Of a DNA stretch of 43,535 bases, positions 7,545-15,687 are shown piece by piece. How positions within the stretch are numbered: position 1 is the first letter of the stretch; each line of letters begins with the position of its first letter. The DNA is from Nocardiopsis endophytica (GTDB lineage Bacteria; Actinomycetota; Actinomycetes; Streptosporangiales; Streptosporangiaceae). Location: positions 1 to 43,535 of the forward strand of contig NZ_JAQFWQ010000058.1 in the NCBI RefSeq assembly GCF_027706725.1, given 5' to 3'. Made by a program: the position numbers and the translations under genes. The notes beneath the pieces are model-generated. The model was not told the DNA's origin. It saw only the letters and a program-made list of their open reading frames with translations, and ran no database searches.

Positions 7545-9269
7545 ATGGGCGAAGAGCTCCCCGGCCCTGAGCGCGCCCGCGTCCTGCTCCCCCGGCTGCA
7601 CCTGGACGACCTGCTCACGGAGCTGCAGTCGCGCATCGACACCGCGCTGCTCACGCGCGACCGCGTGCACTCCCTGCTCGACGCGGTGGTGACCATCGGG
7701 TCGGGGCTGGAACTGGAGACGGTGCTGCGCCGCCTGGTGCAGGCGGCCATGGACCTGGTCGAGGCCCGCTACGGCGCGCTGGGGGTGATCGGCCCCGCCG
7801 GGGAGCTGACCCGGTTCCTCCCGCTGGGCCTGGGCGAGGACGAGATCGCGCGGATCGACCACTGGCCCGAGGGCCAGGGCATCCTCGGACTGCTCATCAA
7901 GGACCCCCGGCCGCTGCGGCTGCGGCGGATCGAGGACCACCCGGAGTCGCGCGGGTTCCCCGAGGGCCACCCGCCGATGCGCGGGTTCCTGGGGGTGCCG
8001 ATCCGGGTGCGCGACTCGGTCTTCGGGAACCTGTACCTGACCGAGAAGACCGGCGGCGGGGAGTTCGACGAGGACGACGAGGCGATCGTGGTGGCGCTGT
8101 CCACCGCGGCCGGGGTCGCCATCGAGAACGCCCGGCTGTACGAGGAGACCCGGCGGCGCGAACTGCTGCTCGACGCCTCCGACGAGGTCACCACCCGGCT
8201 CCTGACCGGGACCGAGGCCGATGACGTGCTGGCGCTGATCGCGCGCCGCGCCCGCCGCATGTCCGGGTCGGTGCTGGCGGCGCTGGCCATCCCCAGCACG
8301 GGCGGCGACGGGCTGGTGGTGGACACCGCCGACGGCGAGGGCGCCGAGCGGGTGCGGGGGCGGGCGGTGGCGCTCGGCGACAGCCCCACCGGCCGCGCCT
8401 TCCGGGAGGGCGGCCCGATGGCCCTGCCCGGGACGGCGGAGGGCGCGTGCACGCTGCCGTTCCTGGACGGCCTGGAGCTGGGGCCGGTCCTGCTGGCGCC
8501 GCTCGGAGGCAAGGACGCCGCGCGGGGCCTGCTGGTGCTGGCACGGGCCCGCGGGGAGGACGCCTACACCCCCACCACCGGGCACCTGCTGTCGGCGTTC
8601 GCGGGACACGCCGCGGTGGCGCTGGAGCTGGCCGAGGCGCGGGTGGACGCCGAGCGGCTGAGCGTGCTGGAGGACCGCGACCGGATCGCCAAGGACCTGC
8701 ACGACGTGATCATCCAGCGGCTGTTCGCCGTGGCGATGTCCCTGATGAGCACGGTGCGGCGGACCAACGACCCCACGCACGCCCAGCGGGTGCAGCGGGC
8801 GGTGGACGACCTGGACGACACCATCCGGCAGATCCGTTCGACGATCTTCTCCCTGCAGCACGCGGGCGGTGAGGACCGGAGGTGGCTGCGCACCCAGATC
8901 CTGGAGATCGCCAACGCGTCCGGGGAGTCGCTGGGGTTCACCCCGGGGCTGCGCCTGGAGGGGCCGATCGACAGCCGGGTGCCCGACGGGGTGGCTGAGC
9001 AGGTGCTGGCGGTGCTGCAGGAGGCGCTGTCCAACATCGCCCGCCACGCGGGCGCCACGCGGGCCGACATCAGGGTCCGGGTGGACGAGGACGAGGTGGA
9101 GGTGGACGTGGCCGACGACGGCTGCGGCATCCCGCAGGGCGGCCGCCGGGGCGGCCTGCGCAACCTGAAGGACCGGGCCGAGGCCCTGGGCGGGGCCTTC
9201 ACGGTGGCCCCGGGGGTGGGCGGCGGCACCCGCCTCCTGTGGAGCGTCCCCCTGCCCGTGGAGGGGTGA
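7545..9269 (+). CDS. devS: DevS/DosT-type heme GAF sensor histidine kinase
   Basis: This 574-residue kinase has a GAF-A domain (about 45-200), a GAF-B domain (about 210-370), a HisKA_3 dimerisation domain with the phospho-acceptor H387 in RIAKDLHDVIIQRLF, and a HATPase domain (LQEALSNIARHA, VADDGCGIP, GGLRNLKDRAEALGG). GAF-A keeps the segment HPESRGFPEGHPPMRGFLGV, whose second His (H142) aligns with heme-ligand H149 of M. tuberculosis DosS. Y164 aligns with the distal Tyr171. It should therefore bind heme and sense O2, NO or CO. ATG 7545 has GGAAGGTGA just upstream. Its partner is most likely the DevR-type regulator at 1685-2371, 5 kb away. Confidence 0.92.
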   Translation: MGEELPGPERARVLLPRLHLDDLLTELQSRIDTALLTRDRVHSLLDAVVTIGSGLELETVLRRLVQAAMDLVEARYGALGVIGPAGELTRFLPLGLGEDEIARIDHWPEGQGILGLLIKDPRPLRLRRIEDHPESRGFPEGHPPMRGFLGVPIRVRDSVFGNLYLTEKTGGGEFDEDDEAIVVALSTAAGVAIENARLYEETRRRELLLDASDEVTTRLLTGTEADDVLALIARRARRMSGSVLAALAIPSTGGDGLVVDTADGEGAERVRGRAVALGDSPTGRAFREGGPMALPGTAEGACTLPFLDGLELGPVLLAPLGGKDAARGLLVLARARGEDAYTPTTGHLLSAFAGHAAVALELAEARVDAERLSVLEDRDRIAKDLHDVIIQRLFAVAMSLMSTVRRTNDPTHAQRVQRAVDDLDDTIRQIRSTIFSLQHAGGEDRRWLRTQILEIANASGESLGFTPGLRLEGPIDSRVPDGVAEQVLAVLQEALSNIARHAGATRADIRVRVDEDEVEVDVADDGCGIPQGGRRGGLRNLKDRAEALGGAFTVAPGVGGGTRLLWSVPLPVEG

Positions 9270-9691
9270 GGGAGAGAGGACAAGGGCGGCCGGCCCGGCG
9301 CGGGGGTGCACGAGCACCCGAGGGCCCGCGTGGGGGCGGAGTCGCTCCCCGATCGCGGATCGGGCGGCGGGGCCGCCCGCGCCGGATCCCCCTGGCCGCC
9401 CCGGCCGCTTTCGCCCCAGTGCCCCATTCGCCTGATCCCCGAGCCGCCGGGGCGCCTCCCGCGCCCAGTTCGACGCCGAAGAAGGCGCGCGGATAGGCGG
9501 TTGTGCCCGGCGTTGATCTCGGGAGAAACGACGCTTCCGGGCCGGTTTTAGGGGCGCATTTCCCGAGATCAACGGCGCAGGGGCGGCGCTCGGCAGCGGG
9601 GTCGGCGAGGCTGGGCGCCCTGCGGCCCGCCCGCCCATGGGAAACAGGGCCGGGAACCCCGCCCGCGACCACGATGCGCCGCACCGGTGCC
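9270..9691. other. Intergenic region between convergent devS and lrp genes
   Basis: There are 422 bases with no supported gene. A short hairpin GGGTGC-ACGA-GCACCC lies near 9304-9319. The main content is the CGGTTTT-loop inverted repeat at 9511-9574 and its conserved G-rich flank to about 9640. The two genes converge here, so the repeat sits where a bidirectional terminator would be expected. Confidence 0.6.
9511..9574. repeat. Inverted repeat, CGGTTTT-loop family, copy 2
   Basis: CGTTGATCTCGGGA (9511-9524) pairs with TCCCGAGATCAACG (9561-9574). The loop includes CCGGTTTTAGG. The left arm continues GAAACGACGCT exactly as in the copy at 16550, but the right arm is diverged there (GGGGCGCATT). 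The right flank from 9571 to about 9640 is also clearly similar to 16610-16675, so the repeated unit is about 125 bases long, not just the hairpin. Confidence 0.88.
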
Positions 9692-10747
9692 TCACCCCCA
9701 CACAGCCGGCTCCCGCATGCGCATCGGCACCGTCTCGGCGTAGCGGCCCTGGTCGTCGAGGACCTGGCCCATCAGCTTCATCGTGCGCAGCACGATCCTC
9801 CGGTCGGTCAGGCGCAGGCCCGGGAGGCGGGCCTCCAGGCGGCGCTCGACCTCGGGAAGGTCGGCGATCGCCCGCAGCCACACCACCAGCAGCGCGTTCT
9901 CCGACCCCGCGACCGTGCTGCAGAAGCGCAACTCGGGCACGGCCTCCTCAAGGTCGGCCGCGGCGCGCTCCAGCTCCTCGTAGGCCACCGACCCCCACAG
10001 CACCGCGGCGGCGGGCCAGCCCAGCTCCCGCCGCGCCACGTCGCACCGCAGCCCCACCGCACCGCCGCGCAGCAGCCGGTCCAGGCGCCGGGCCGCCGTG
10101 CTGGCGCTCACCCCCGCCGCGCGGCCCAGCGCGCCGTACGACGCGCGGCCGTCCGCGGCCAGGGCCCCGATGAGGGCCTGGTCCGCCTCGGTCACCGGCG
10201 GCGGCGCCCCCGGCCCCGGCGGCGGCCCCGCCATGGCGCGCAGCGCGCGGCGCTGGCCGGGGGCGAGCGCGTGCAGGTGCCACCGGCTGGCCTGGAAGGG
10301 GATCCTCGTGATCACGTGCGTCTCGTAGGCCACCACGTCGGGGAACGAGCCGATCCAGTCCAACAGGTAGCCGGCAAGCTCGCGCGGCCGGCTGACGGTC
10401 AGCAGCAGCTGGTGCCGCCCGGCCGTGAACTGGATGCTGAGCGTTCCCGGGTCCTCGGCCAGCGCGCGCGACACCTCCGGGACCGTGCCGTTGCGGCAGG
10501 TCAGCTCCAGGTAGGCCATGGGCTGGCGGGGCAGCGAGGGCGCCGCGGGGAAGGCGGTGACCCGTGCCAGCCCGGCGCCGGTCAGGCGCTCCCAGCGGCG
10601 GGCGAGCGTGGTGGCGTCGGCGCCCAGCACCTCCCCCAGCCGGGCCCACGGCGCGCGCGGCGCCAGCTGCAGGGCGTTGATGAGCTGCAGGTCGAACTCG
10701 TCGACCCGGTGGTCCCGCCGTCCGACACGGATGCCGGAATGCTGCAT
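9692..10747 (-). CDS. Lrp/AsnC-family regulator with two tandem AsnC units
   Basis: This 351-residue protein has two Lrp units in tandem. The first HTH is near the N-terminus (DEFDLQLINALQLAPRAPWA, ADATTLARRWERL), followed by a RAM-like ligand-binding domain. A second HTH is at about 185-230 (EADQALIGALAADGRASYGA, GVSASTAARRLDRL), followed by a second, C-terminal RAM-like domain. I start at ATG 10747 because an AGGGGGA-type site precedes it and the fold begins there; the open frame runs further upstream. It is divergent from the AbgT transporter gene, with a perfect 13-bp palindrome in the 119-bp gap, so it probably controls itself and the transporter-amidohydrolase pair. The ligand is probably an amino acid or derivative. 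Confidence 0.88.
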   Translation of the reverse strand: MQHSGIRVGRRDHRVDEFDLQLINALQLAPRAPWARLGEVLGADATTLARRWERLTGAGLARVTAFPAAPSLPRQPMAYLELTCRNGTVPEVSRALAEDPGTLSIQFTAGRHQLLLTVSRPRELAGYLLDWIGSFPDVVAYETHVITRIPFQASRWHLHALAPGQRRALRAMAGPPPGPGAPPPVTEADQALIGALAADGRASYGALGRAAGVSASTAARRLDRLLRGGAVGLRCDVARRELGWPAAAVLWGSVAYEELERAAADLEEAVPELRFCSTVAGSENALLVVWLRAIADLPEVERRLEARLPGLRLTDRRIVLRTMKLMGQVLDDQGRYAETVPMRMREPAVWG

Positions 10748-10763
10748 GGGTCCCCCTGACACG

Positions 10764-10776
10764 GCAGGAATCCTGC
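10764..10776. promoter_or_regulatory. Perfect 13-bp palindrome, likely Lrp/AsnC operator
   Basis: GCAGGA-A-TCCTGC is a perfect palindrome in the divergent gap between the Lrp-type gene (start 10747) and the transporter gene (start 10867). It sits 17 bases upstream of the regulator ATG, suited to autorepression. A possible -10 TATGCT for the regulator is at 10792-10787 on the minus strand. A possible -10 TAGAGT for the transporter is at 10805-10810. Confidence 0.6.
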
Positions 10777-10866
10777 ATTTCGGCCAGCATAGCGCCGCGC
10801 CGCTTAGAGTGTGAGCCCTCATCCGGCCGGTGAGCTGCATGTTTCCCCCCGTTTGCGAGGTGGCCG

Positions 10867-12486
10867 ATGTCGGAGAAGAAGGTCCTGCAGGCCCGGCCGC
10901 GCCTCGGTGCGCGTGTGCTGGACGCGGTGGAGCGCGCCGGGAACCGGCTGCCCGAGCCGTTCCTGCTCTTCCTGCTGCTGTTCCTCGCCGTGGGCGCCGC
11001 TTCGGCGCTGATGGCGGCGCTCGGGACCACGGTCGACCTGCCCGACGGCGGGACCGAGCCGATCCGGAGCCTGTTCAGCGCCGAAGGGCTGGCCTGGTTC
11101 ACCACCACCCTGGTCGACAACTTCATCGGGTTCCCGCCCCTGGGCGTGGTGCTCACCGTCCTGCTCGGGGTCGGCGTCGCCCAGCGCTCGGGGCTGCTGA
11201 CGGCGCTGGTCCGGCGGGCGTTCGGGCGGGCGCCGCGGTGGATGCTGCCGTACGTGGTCGGGATCATCGGGGTGTCGGCGAACATCATGAGCGACGCGTC
11301 GATGATCCTGGTCCCCTCGCTGGCGGCGCTGGTGTTCGCCGCGGCGGGGCGGCACCCGGTGGCCGGGCTGCTGGGCGGGTTCGCGGCGGCGACCGCCGGG
11401 TTCAGCGTCGGCCCGTTCATCACCGGCACCGACGCCCTGCTGAGCGGGATCACCACGGCCGCCGCCGAGCCGGTGGCGGCCCAGACCGCCCCGGTGACCG
11501 TGGTGTCCAACTACTTCATCTCGGTCTCCTGCGCGGTGCTGCTGGCCGGGGTGGCGGGGCTGCTCATCGACAAGGTGCTGGAGCCGGCGCTGGAGCGCCG
11601 CGGGGTGTCGCGCACGCCCGTGGCCGGGGCGGCAGGTTCGGCAGGGGCACCCGGAGCGGCCGGCGGCGGCGGCGATGACGAGGGTGAGCGCGCCGACCTG
11701 CGCATGGACCCGGAGCTGTCGCCCGTCGAGCGGCGCGGCCTGCTGTGGGCCGGGGCCGCGCTGCTGGTGCTGGCCGCCGCCGTGCTCGCGGTGGTGCTGC
11801 CGCCGAACGCCCCGCTGCGCGGCGAGGGCGGGTCGTTCCTGCCGGAGTCGCCGCTGCTCGACTCGGTGGTGTTCCTGGTGTTCCTGGCCCTGGCGGTGCC
11901 CGGGGTCGTCTACGGCGCGGTGACCCGCGAGATCACCGGCGGCGGCGACGTGGCGCGGATGATGGGCGCGGCGGTCAAGGACATGTCCGGGTTCATCGTG
12001 GTCGCGTTCGTGCTGGCGCAGTTCCTGGCGCTGTTCAACTGGAGCCGGGTGTCGGACTGGATCGCGGTGAGCGGCGCGGAGACGCTGGAGGGCTGGAACT
12101 TCACCGGCTACGGCGCACTGATCGCGTTCACCCTGCTGGCGTGCGTGATCAACATCTTCGTCATCTCCGGCTCGGCCCAGTGGGCGGTGTTCGCGGCCGT
12201 GTTCGTGCCCCTGTTCGCCCTGCTGGGGTACGAGCCGGGCTTCGTCCAGGCGATGTTCCGCGTGGGCGACTCCTCCACCAACGCCATCAGCCCGCTGAAC
12301 CCGTACATGGTGGTGGTCCTCGGCCTCCTGCGGGCCTACGAGCCCAAGGCCGGGCTGGGCACCGTGATCGCCCGCTGCCTGCCGTTCTCCCTGACGTTCC
12401 TGGTGCTGTGGACGGCGGTGCTGTCCCTCTTCTACTTCACCGGGACGCCGGTGGGTCCCGGGATGGACGCCCGCATCGCCCCGTAG
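10867..12486 (+). CDS. abgT: AbgT-family transporter (p-aminobenzoyl-glutamate type)
   Basis: This 539-residue inner-membrane protein has about 11-12 hydrophobic segments. It begins with the AbgT signature VERAGNRLPEPFLLF, then DNFIGFPPLGVVLTVLLGVG, a SANIMSDASMILVPSLAALVF segment and, late, the conserved VGDSSTNAISPLNPYM motif. A Gly/Ala/Asp-rich cytoplasmic insertion of about 40 residues lies near 245-285. The family imports p-aminobenzoyl-glutamate or exports sulfonamides. The substrate here may instead be an acyl-amino acid or dipeptide, as the neighbour is an amidohydrolase and not the AbgA/AbgB peptidases. A GCGAGG stretch lies 5' of ATG 10867. It is probably controlled by the divergent Lrp-type regulator. 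Confidence 0.9.
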   Translation: MSEKKVLQARPRLGARVLDAVERAGNRLPEPFLLFLLLFLAVGAASALMAALGTTVDLPDGGTEPIRSLFSAEGLAWFTTTLVDNFIGFPPLGVVLTVLLGVGVAQRSGLLTALVRRAFGRAPRWMLPYVVGIIGVSANIMSDASMILVPSLAALVFAAAGRHPVAGLLGGFAAATAGFSVGPFITGTDALLSGITTAAAEPVAAQTAPVTVVSNYFISVSCAVLLAGVAGLLIDKVLEPALERRGVSRTPVAGAAGSAGAPGAAGGGGDDEGERADLRMDPELSPVERRGLLWAGAALLVLAAAVLAVVLPPNAPLRGEGGSFLPESPLLDSVVFLVFLALAVPGVVYGAVTREITGGGDVARMMGAAVKDMSGFIVVAFVLAQFLALFNWSRVSDWIAVSGAETLEGWNFTGYGALIAFTLLACVINIFVISGSAQWAVFAAVFVPLFALLGYEPGFVQAMFRVGDSSTNAISPLNPYMVVVLGLLRAYEPKAGLGTVIARCLPFSLTFLVLWTAVLSLFYFTGTPVGPGMDARIAP

Positions 12487-12617
12487 CGTCCCCCGTAACG
12501 TCCGCTGTGGCGCCGGTCCGGGGGCGGGGCGGCGACGCCCGCCCCGCACCCCGGCCGCCCCGCTCGTCCACGCGTTCCCTGATCCCCGATCCCCACGACA
12601 ACGGAGGTTCCGAGAGC

Positions 12618-13877
12618 ATGCCCGAGCACGTGACCCCGCCGCCGCGCCCCGTCCGCTTCTCCGGGGCGCGGTTGATCGACGGCACCGGAGCGGCGCCGGT
12701 CGAGGACGCCGTGGTGGACACGGCCGCCGACGGCACCATCGCCTACGCGGGTCCGGCGGCGGGAGCACCGGCCCCCGCCCCGGGGCGGCAGGAGGTGGAC
12801 CTGGGAGGGCGCACCCTCCTGCCGGGGTTCTTCGACTGCCACGTGCACCTCGGCCTGGACAACCCGCGCGAGCTGGTGTGGAACCACCTGGACTCGCACG
12901 CCAGCCTGCAGGCGCTCGCGGCGGCCGACCGCATGCGGCGCACCCTGGAGGCGGGCGTCACCAGCGTCCGCGACCTCGGGGGCCTGGACGCCGGCTTCAG
13001 GGCGGCCCAGGAGCGCGGCCTGGCGGTGGGCCCCCGGCTCCAGGTGGCCCTGCGGCTGATCAGCGACACCGGCGGGCACGCCGACTTCACGCTGCCCAGC
13101 GGCGTCGACCCGCACCGGCTGGCCCCCGGGGCGGGCGAGACCGCCGACGGGGTGCACGAGGCGCGGGTGGCCGTGCGGCGGCTGATGCGCGACGGCGCCG
13201 ACGTGATCAAGGTGTGCGCGACCGGGGGCATCTCCAGCCCGTCGGACGGGCCGGAGGACGAGGGGCTGAGCCGGGAGGAGATCGCCGCGGTCGTTGCGGA
13301 GACCGGGCGCCGCGGCGGGCGGCCGGTGGCCGCGCACGCCCAGGGCGCGGCGGGCATCCGCAACGCCGTGCTCGGCGGGGTGTCCAGCGTCGAGCACGGC
13401 TACCTGGTGGACGACGAGGGCATCGACCTGATGCTGGAGCGGGGCACGTTCCTGGTGCCGACGCTGGCCACCTTCGACTTCGAGCACCGGCGCCACCTGA
13501 TGACGGAGAAGGCCTACCGGGCGAAGCAGTGGCTGGCCGAGCGCACGTTCGACCGGATCCCGGAGGCGGTGCGCCGGGGCGTGCGGGTGGCGCTGGGGAC
13601 CGACGCCGGGGTCAGCGAGCACGGGAGGAACCTGGCCGAGCTGGGCTTCCTGGTGCGGGTCGGGCTGTCGCCGATGGAGGCGATCGTGGCGGGCACGCGG
13701 TCCTCGGCCGAGCTGCTGGGCGTGGCCGACCGCCTGGGCACGGTGGAGCACGGCAAGCTGGCCGACCTGGTGGTGTGCCAGGGGGACCCGCTGCTGGACG
13801 TGGGCGTGCTGGCCGAGCCGGACAACGTGGTCGTGGTGGTGCAGGGCGGACGGGTGGTGAAGGACATCCGCGCCTGA
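12618..13877 (+). CDS. Amidohydrolase-superfamily metal-dependent hydrolase
   Basis: This 419-residue enzyme of the imidazolonepropionase/Xaa-Pro dipeptidase-like group has a full metal site: HVH in FFDCHVHLG (about 75), the bridging Lys in DVIKVCATGG (about 198), His in AAHAQGAAG, His in SVEHGYL, and the final Asp in ALGTDAGVS. The C-terminal beta-sandwich strand ends LADLVVCQGDPLLDV. The metal site is intact, so it should be active; substrates of this group are N-acyl amino acids, dipeptides or cyclic amides. ATG 12618 follows GGAGG at 12603-12607. It lies downstream of the AbgT-family transporter and before a strong terminator, so uptake followed by hydrolysis is a reasonable inference. 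Confidence 0.88.
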   Translation: MPEHVTPPPRPVRFSGARLIDGTGAAPVEDAVVDTAADGTIAYAGPAAGAPAPAPGRQEVDLGGRTLLPGFFDCHVHLGLDNPRELVWNHLDSHASLQALAAADRMRRTLEAGVTSVRDLGGLDAGFRAAQERGLAVGPRLQVALRLISDTGGHADFTLPSGVDPHRLAPGAGETADGVHEARVAVRRLMRDGADVIKVCATGGISSPSDGPEDEGLSREEIAAVVAETGRRGGRPVAAHAQGAAGIRNAVLGGVSSVEHGYLVDDEGIDLMLERGTFLVPTLATFDFEHRRHLMTEKAYRAKQWLAERTFDRIPEAVRRGVRVALGTDAGVSEHGRNLAELGFLVRVGLSPMEAIVAGTRSSAELLGVADRLGTVEHGKLADLVVCQGDPLLDVGVLAEPDNVVVVVQGGRVVKDIRA

Positions 13878-13982
13878 GGGCCCGGCCCGGCCCCTTCCGG
13901 CACTCCCGGGGGCCGGACCGGGGCGACGGGGCTCCGGCCGCGTCGATCCCCCCTGCCGGACCCGACGGAGGATCCCCCCCTG

Positions 13983-14015
13983 GGGCGCCCCTGCTCAGAG
14001 CAGGGGCGCCCTTTT
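13983..14015 (+). terminator. Rho-independent terminator after the amidohydrolase
   Basis: GGGCGCCCCTGCT (13983-13995) pairs perfectly with AGCAGGGGCGCCC (13999-14011) around a 3-base loop and is followed by TTTT (14012-14015). This is the clearest intrinsic terminator in the window. It lies about 105 bases after the amidohydrolase stop. Confidence 0.9.
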
Positions 14016-14040
14016 CCGTGTGTCCGGCCGCCGACATCTA

Positions 14041-14115
14041 TCACGGAAAACCTTGCCTTTATCCGTGAGGATGCTCGACAATCTGTCTCACGGCACTTCA
14101 TCTATTCATCCGTGA
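14041..14115 (+). promoter_or_regulatory. Promoter with a doubled TCACGG-N-CCGTGA operator
   Basis: Half-sites are TCACGGA (14041-14047), TCCGTGA (14062-14068), TCACGGC (14088-14094) and TCCGTGA (14109-14115). They form two inverted repeats with identical 21-base offset, placed 47 bases apart. A promoter TTGCCT (14053-14058), 18 bases, GACAAT (14077-14082) runs through the first repeat. The second repeat spans the expected start site (about 14089) and its last half-site abuts GAGGT, the ribosome binding site of the next gene. A repressor binding here would block both transcription and early elongation. No regulator gene is adjacent. Confidence 0.75.
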
Positions 14116-14123
14116 GGTCAACC

Positions 14124-14897
14124 ATGCCCGGTACCGGCTCCCCCGCCCGCGTCCCCGTCCGCACCATCGGCGGACCCACCGCCCTCATCTCCTACGGCGG
14201 GCTGAACCTGCTCACCGACCCCACCTTCGACGCCCCCGCCGACCACCCCGTGGGCAACGGCACCGTGATCACCAAGACCGCGCCTCCCTCCGCCGCCCCC
14301 GCCGATCTGGGCCCCATCGACGCGGTGCTGCTCTCGCACGACGAGCACCCCGACAACCTCGACGTGTCCGGCCGCGCCCTCCTGGCCGACGTGCCTCTGA
14401 CGCTCACCACGCGCGGCGGCGCCGAGCGCCTGGGCGGCACCGCCCGCTCCGTCCGCGGCCTGGCGCCGTGGGAGGACACCCAGGTGACCCGTCCCGGCGG
14501 CGGCACGGTGACCGTGACGGCGGTGCCCGCCCTGCACGGCCCAGAAGGCGCGGAGGAGGTCCTCGGCGAGGTCATCGGCTTCGTGCTGACCGGCGACGGC
14601 CTGCCGAAGGTCTACGTCAGCGGGGACAACGCGTCCCTGGACCTGGTCCGGCAGGTGGCCGGCCGGTTCGGCCCCGTGGACACCGCCGTCCTGTTCGCGG
14701 GCGCGGCGCGCGCCCCGATGTTCGACACCACCATCACCCTCGACAGCGCCCAGGCGGCCGAGGCCGCCCGCATCCTCGGCGCCCACCAGGCCGTCCCGGT
14801 GCACTTCGAGGGCTGGACCCACTTCACCGAGGGCCGCGAAGAACTGAAGAGGGCCTTCACCGCCGCGGGCCTGAGCGAGCGCCTGGACCTGGTCTGA
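14124..14897 (+). CDS. UlaG-like metallo-beta-lactamase-fold hydrolase
   Basis: This 257-residue protein has the MBL fold: VRTIGGPTALISYGGLNLLTDPTFDAP (beta strands and the DPTFD turn), metal motif SHDEHPDNLD (about 70-80, in place of HxHxDH), PALHGPEG (third His), VYVSGDNASL (bridging Asp) and a C-terminal VPVHFEGWTHF (last His). The HDEHPDNLD variant is usual in the actinobacterial UlaG-like subgroup, so the site should bind metal. ATG 14124 has GAGGT (14114-14118) six bases upstream. Expression is probably tightly controlled by the doubled operator before it. Substrate unknown. Confidence 0.87.
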   Translation: MPGTGSPARVPVRTIGGPTALISYGGLNLLTDPTFDAPADHPVGNGTVITKTAPPSAAPADLGPIDAVLLSHDEHPDNLDVSGRALLADVPLTLTTRGGAERLGGTARSVRGLAPWEDTQVTRPGGGTVTVTAVPALHGPEGAEEVLGEVIGFVLTGDGLPKVYVSGDNASLDLVRQVAGRFGPVDTAVLFAGAARAPMFDTTITLDSAQAAEAARILGAHQAVPVHFEGWTHFTEGREELKRAFTAAGLSERLDLV

Positions 14898-14937
14898 GGC
14901 CGGACGCCGGCCGCCGCAGGCGCGGAGGGGGCCGCCG

Positions 14938-15567
14938 TCACCCGGGGACGGGGGTCTCCACCGCCTCGGACGGGGGCTCCTTGTCGGTGTATTCGCAGGT
15001 GATGTCGACCTCGACGCCCAGGCCTCCCCGGGCCGTGGTGGTGACGCACGAGCGGCCGTGCTCATCGGCGAAGGAGACGACCTGGACCCGGTCGTCGTCG
15101 GACTCGGGGTCGGGGTCCGGCGGCGGTGTGCGCACGACCGGGCCCGGTCGCACGTCCACGGGCGGGTAGTCGCAGTCCAGCGAGGTCTCGTCGATCACCC
15201 CGGTGCCCAACCGGACCGCCACGACGGTGCACGCGCGCCCGTGGGCGTCGGTGGCGGTGACCATCTCCACCCACGCCCACTCCTCGTCCGGCCGGGGGTC
15301 GGGCAGGGGGCGGCGGTCCTCCTCGACCCGCGACCGCTCCGGGGGCGCCGTCTCGCAGTCCGTGCTGCTCTCGGTCTCGTCGCCCTGGCCCGCGTTCTCG
15401 TCGCCCGGGGAGACGACCACCACCGAGGTGCACACGGCCCCGGCGGGCTCGGTGAAGCTCACGATGTGCGCGCTCTCGGCGGTCGGCGCGGACGAACACG
15501 CGGACGCCGCCGCCAGCAGGCCGACGGCCGCCAACGGCGGGAGGGGACGGGTCAGGACGGGGGGCAT
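14938..15567 (-). CDS. Secreted lipoprotein with three cysteine-pair repeats
   Basis: This 209-residue protein has a signal peptide [16 protein letters not shown] with a lipobox-like ASAC, so it is likely lipid-anchored at C24. The mature part holds three related blocks of the form V-x-(F/A)-x-(E/D)-x2-G-x2-C followed by a second Cys 25-40 residues later: FTEPAGAVC to TDCE, TDAHGRAC to LDCDY, and FADEHGRSC to ITCEY. The linkers are acidic and proline-rich. Each block probably forms one disulfide in the cell envelope. No known domain is recognised. A GGAGG site precedes ATG 15567. It may be co-transcribed with the upstream coiled-coil gene at 15688-16317, which is on the same strand. Confidence 0.75.
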   Translation of the reverse strand: MPPVLTRPLPPLAAVGLLAAASACSSAPTAESAHIVSFTEPAGAVCTSVVVVSPGDENAGQGDETESSTDCETAPPERSRVEEDRRPLPDPRPDEEWAWVEMVTATDAHGRACTVVAVRLGTGVIDETSLDCDYPPVDVRPGPVVRTPPPDPDPESDDDRVQVVSFADEHGRSCVTTTARGGLGVEVDITCEYTDKEPPSEAVETPVPG

Positions 15568-15627
15568 CGTCCACCTCCGGGGGACGCGGGCCGGTTCTCA
15601 GGGCTCGGCGCGGATCGGCTTCGGCAG

Positions 15628-15664
<37 letters not shown>

Positions 15665-15687
15665 AGAACGGCGTCAGCGGCGCGGCA

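Noticed and set aside
7467-9881. 804-residue minus-strand frame opposite devS
   Set aside because: It is the antisense shadow of the kinase; the translation is His/Gln/Arg-rich without a domain.
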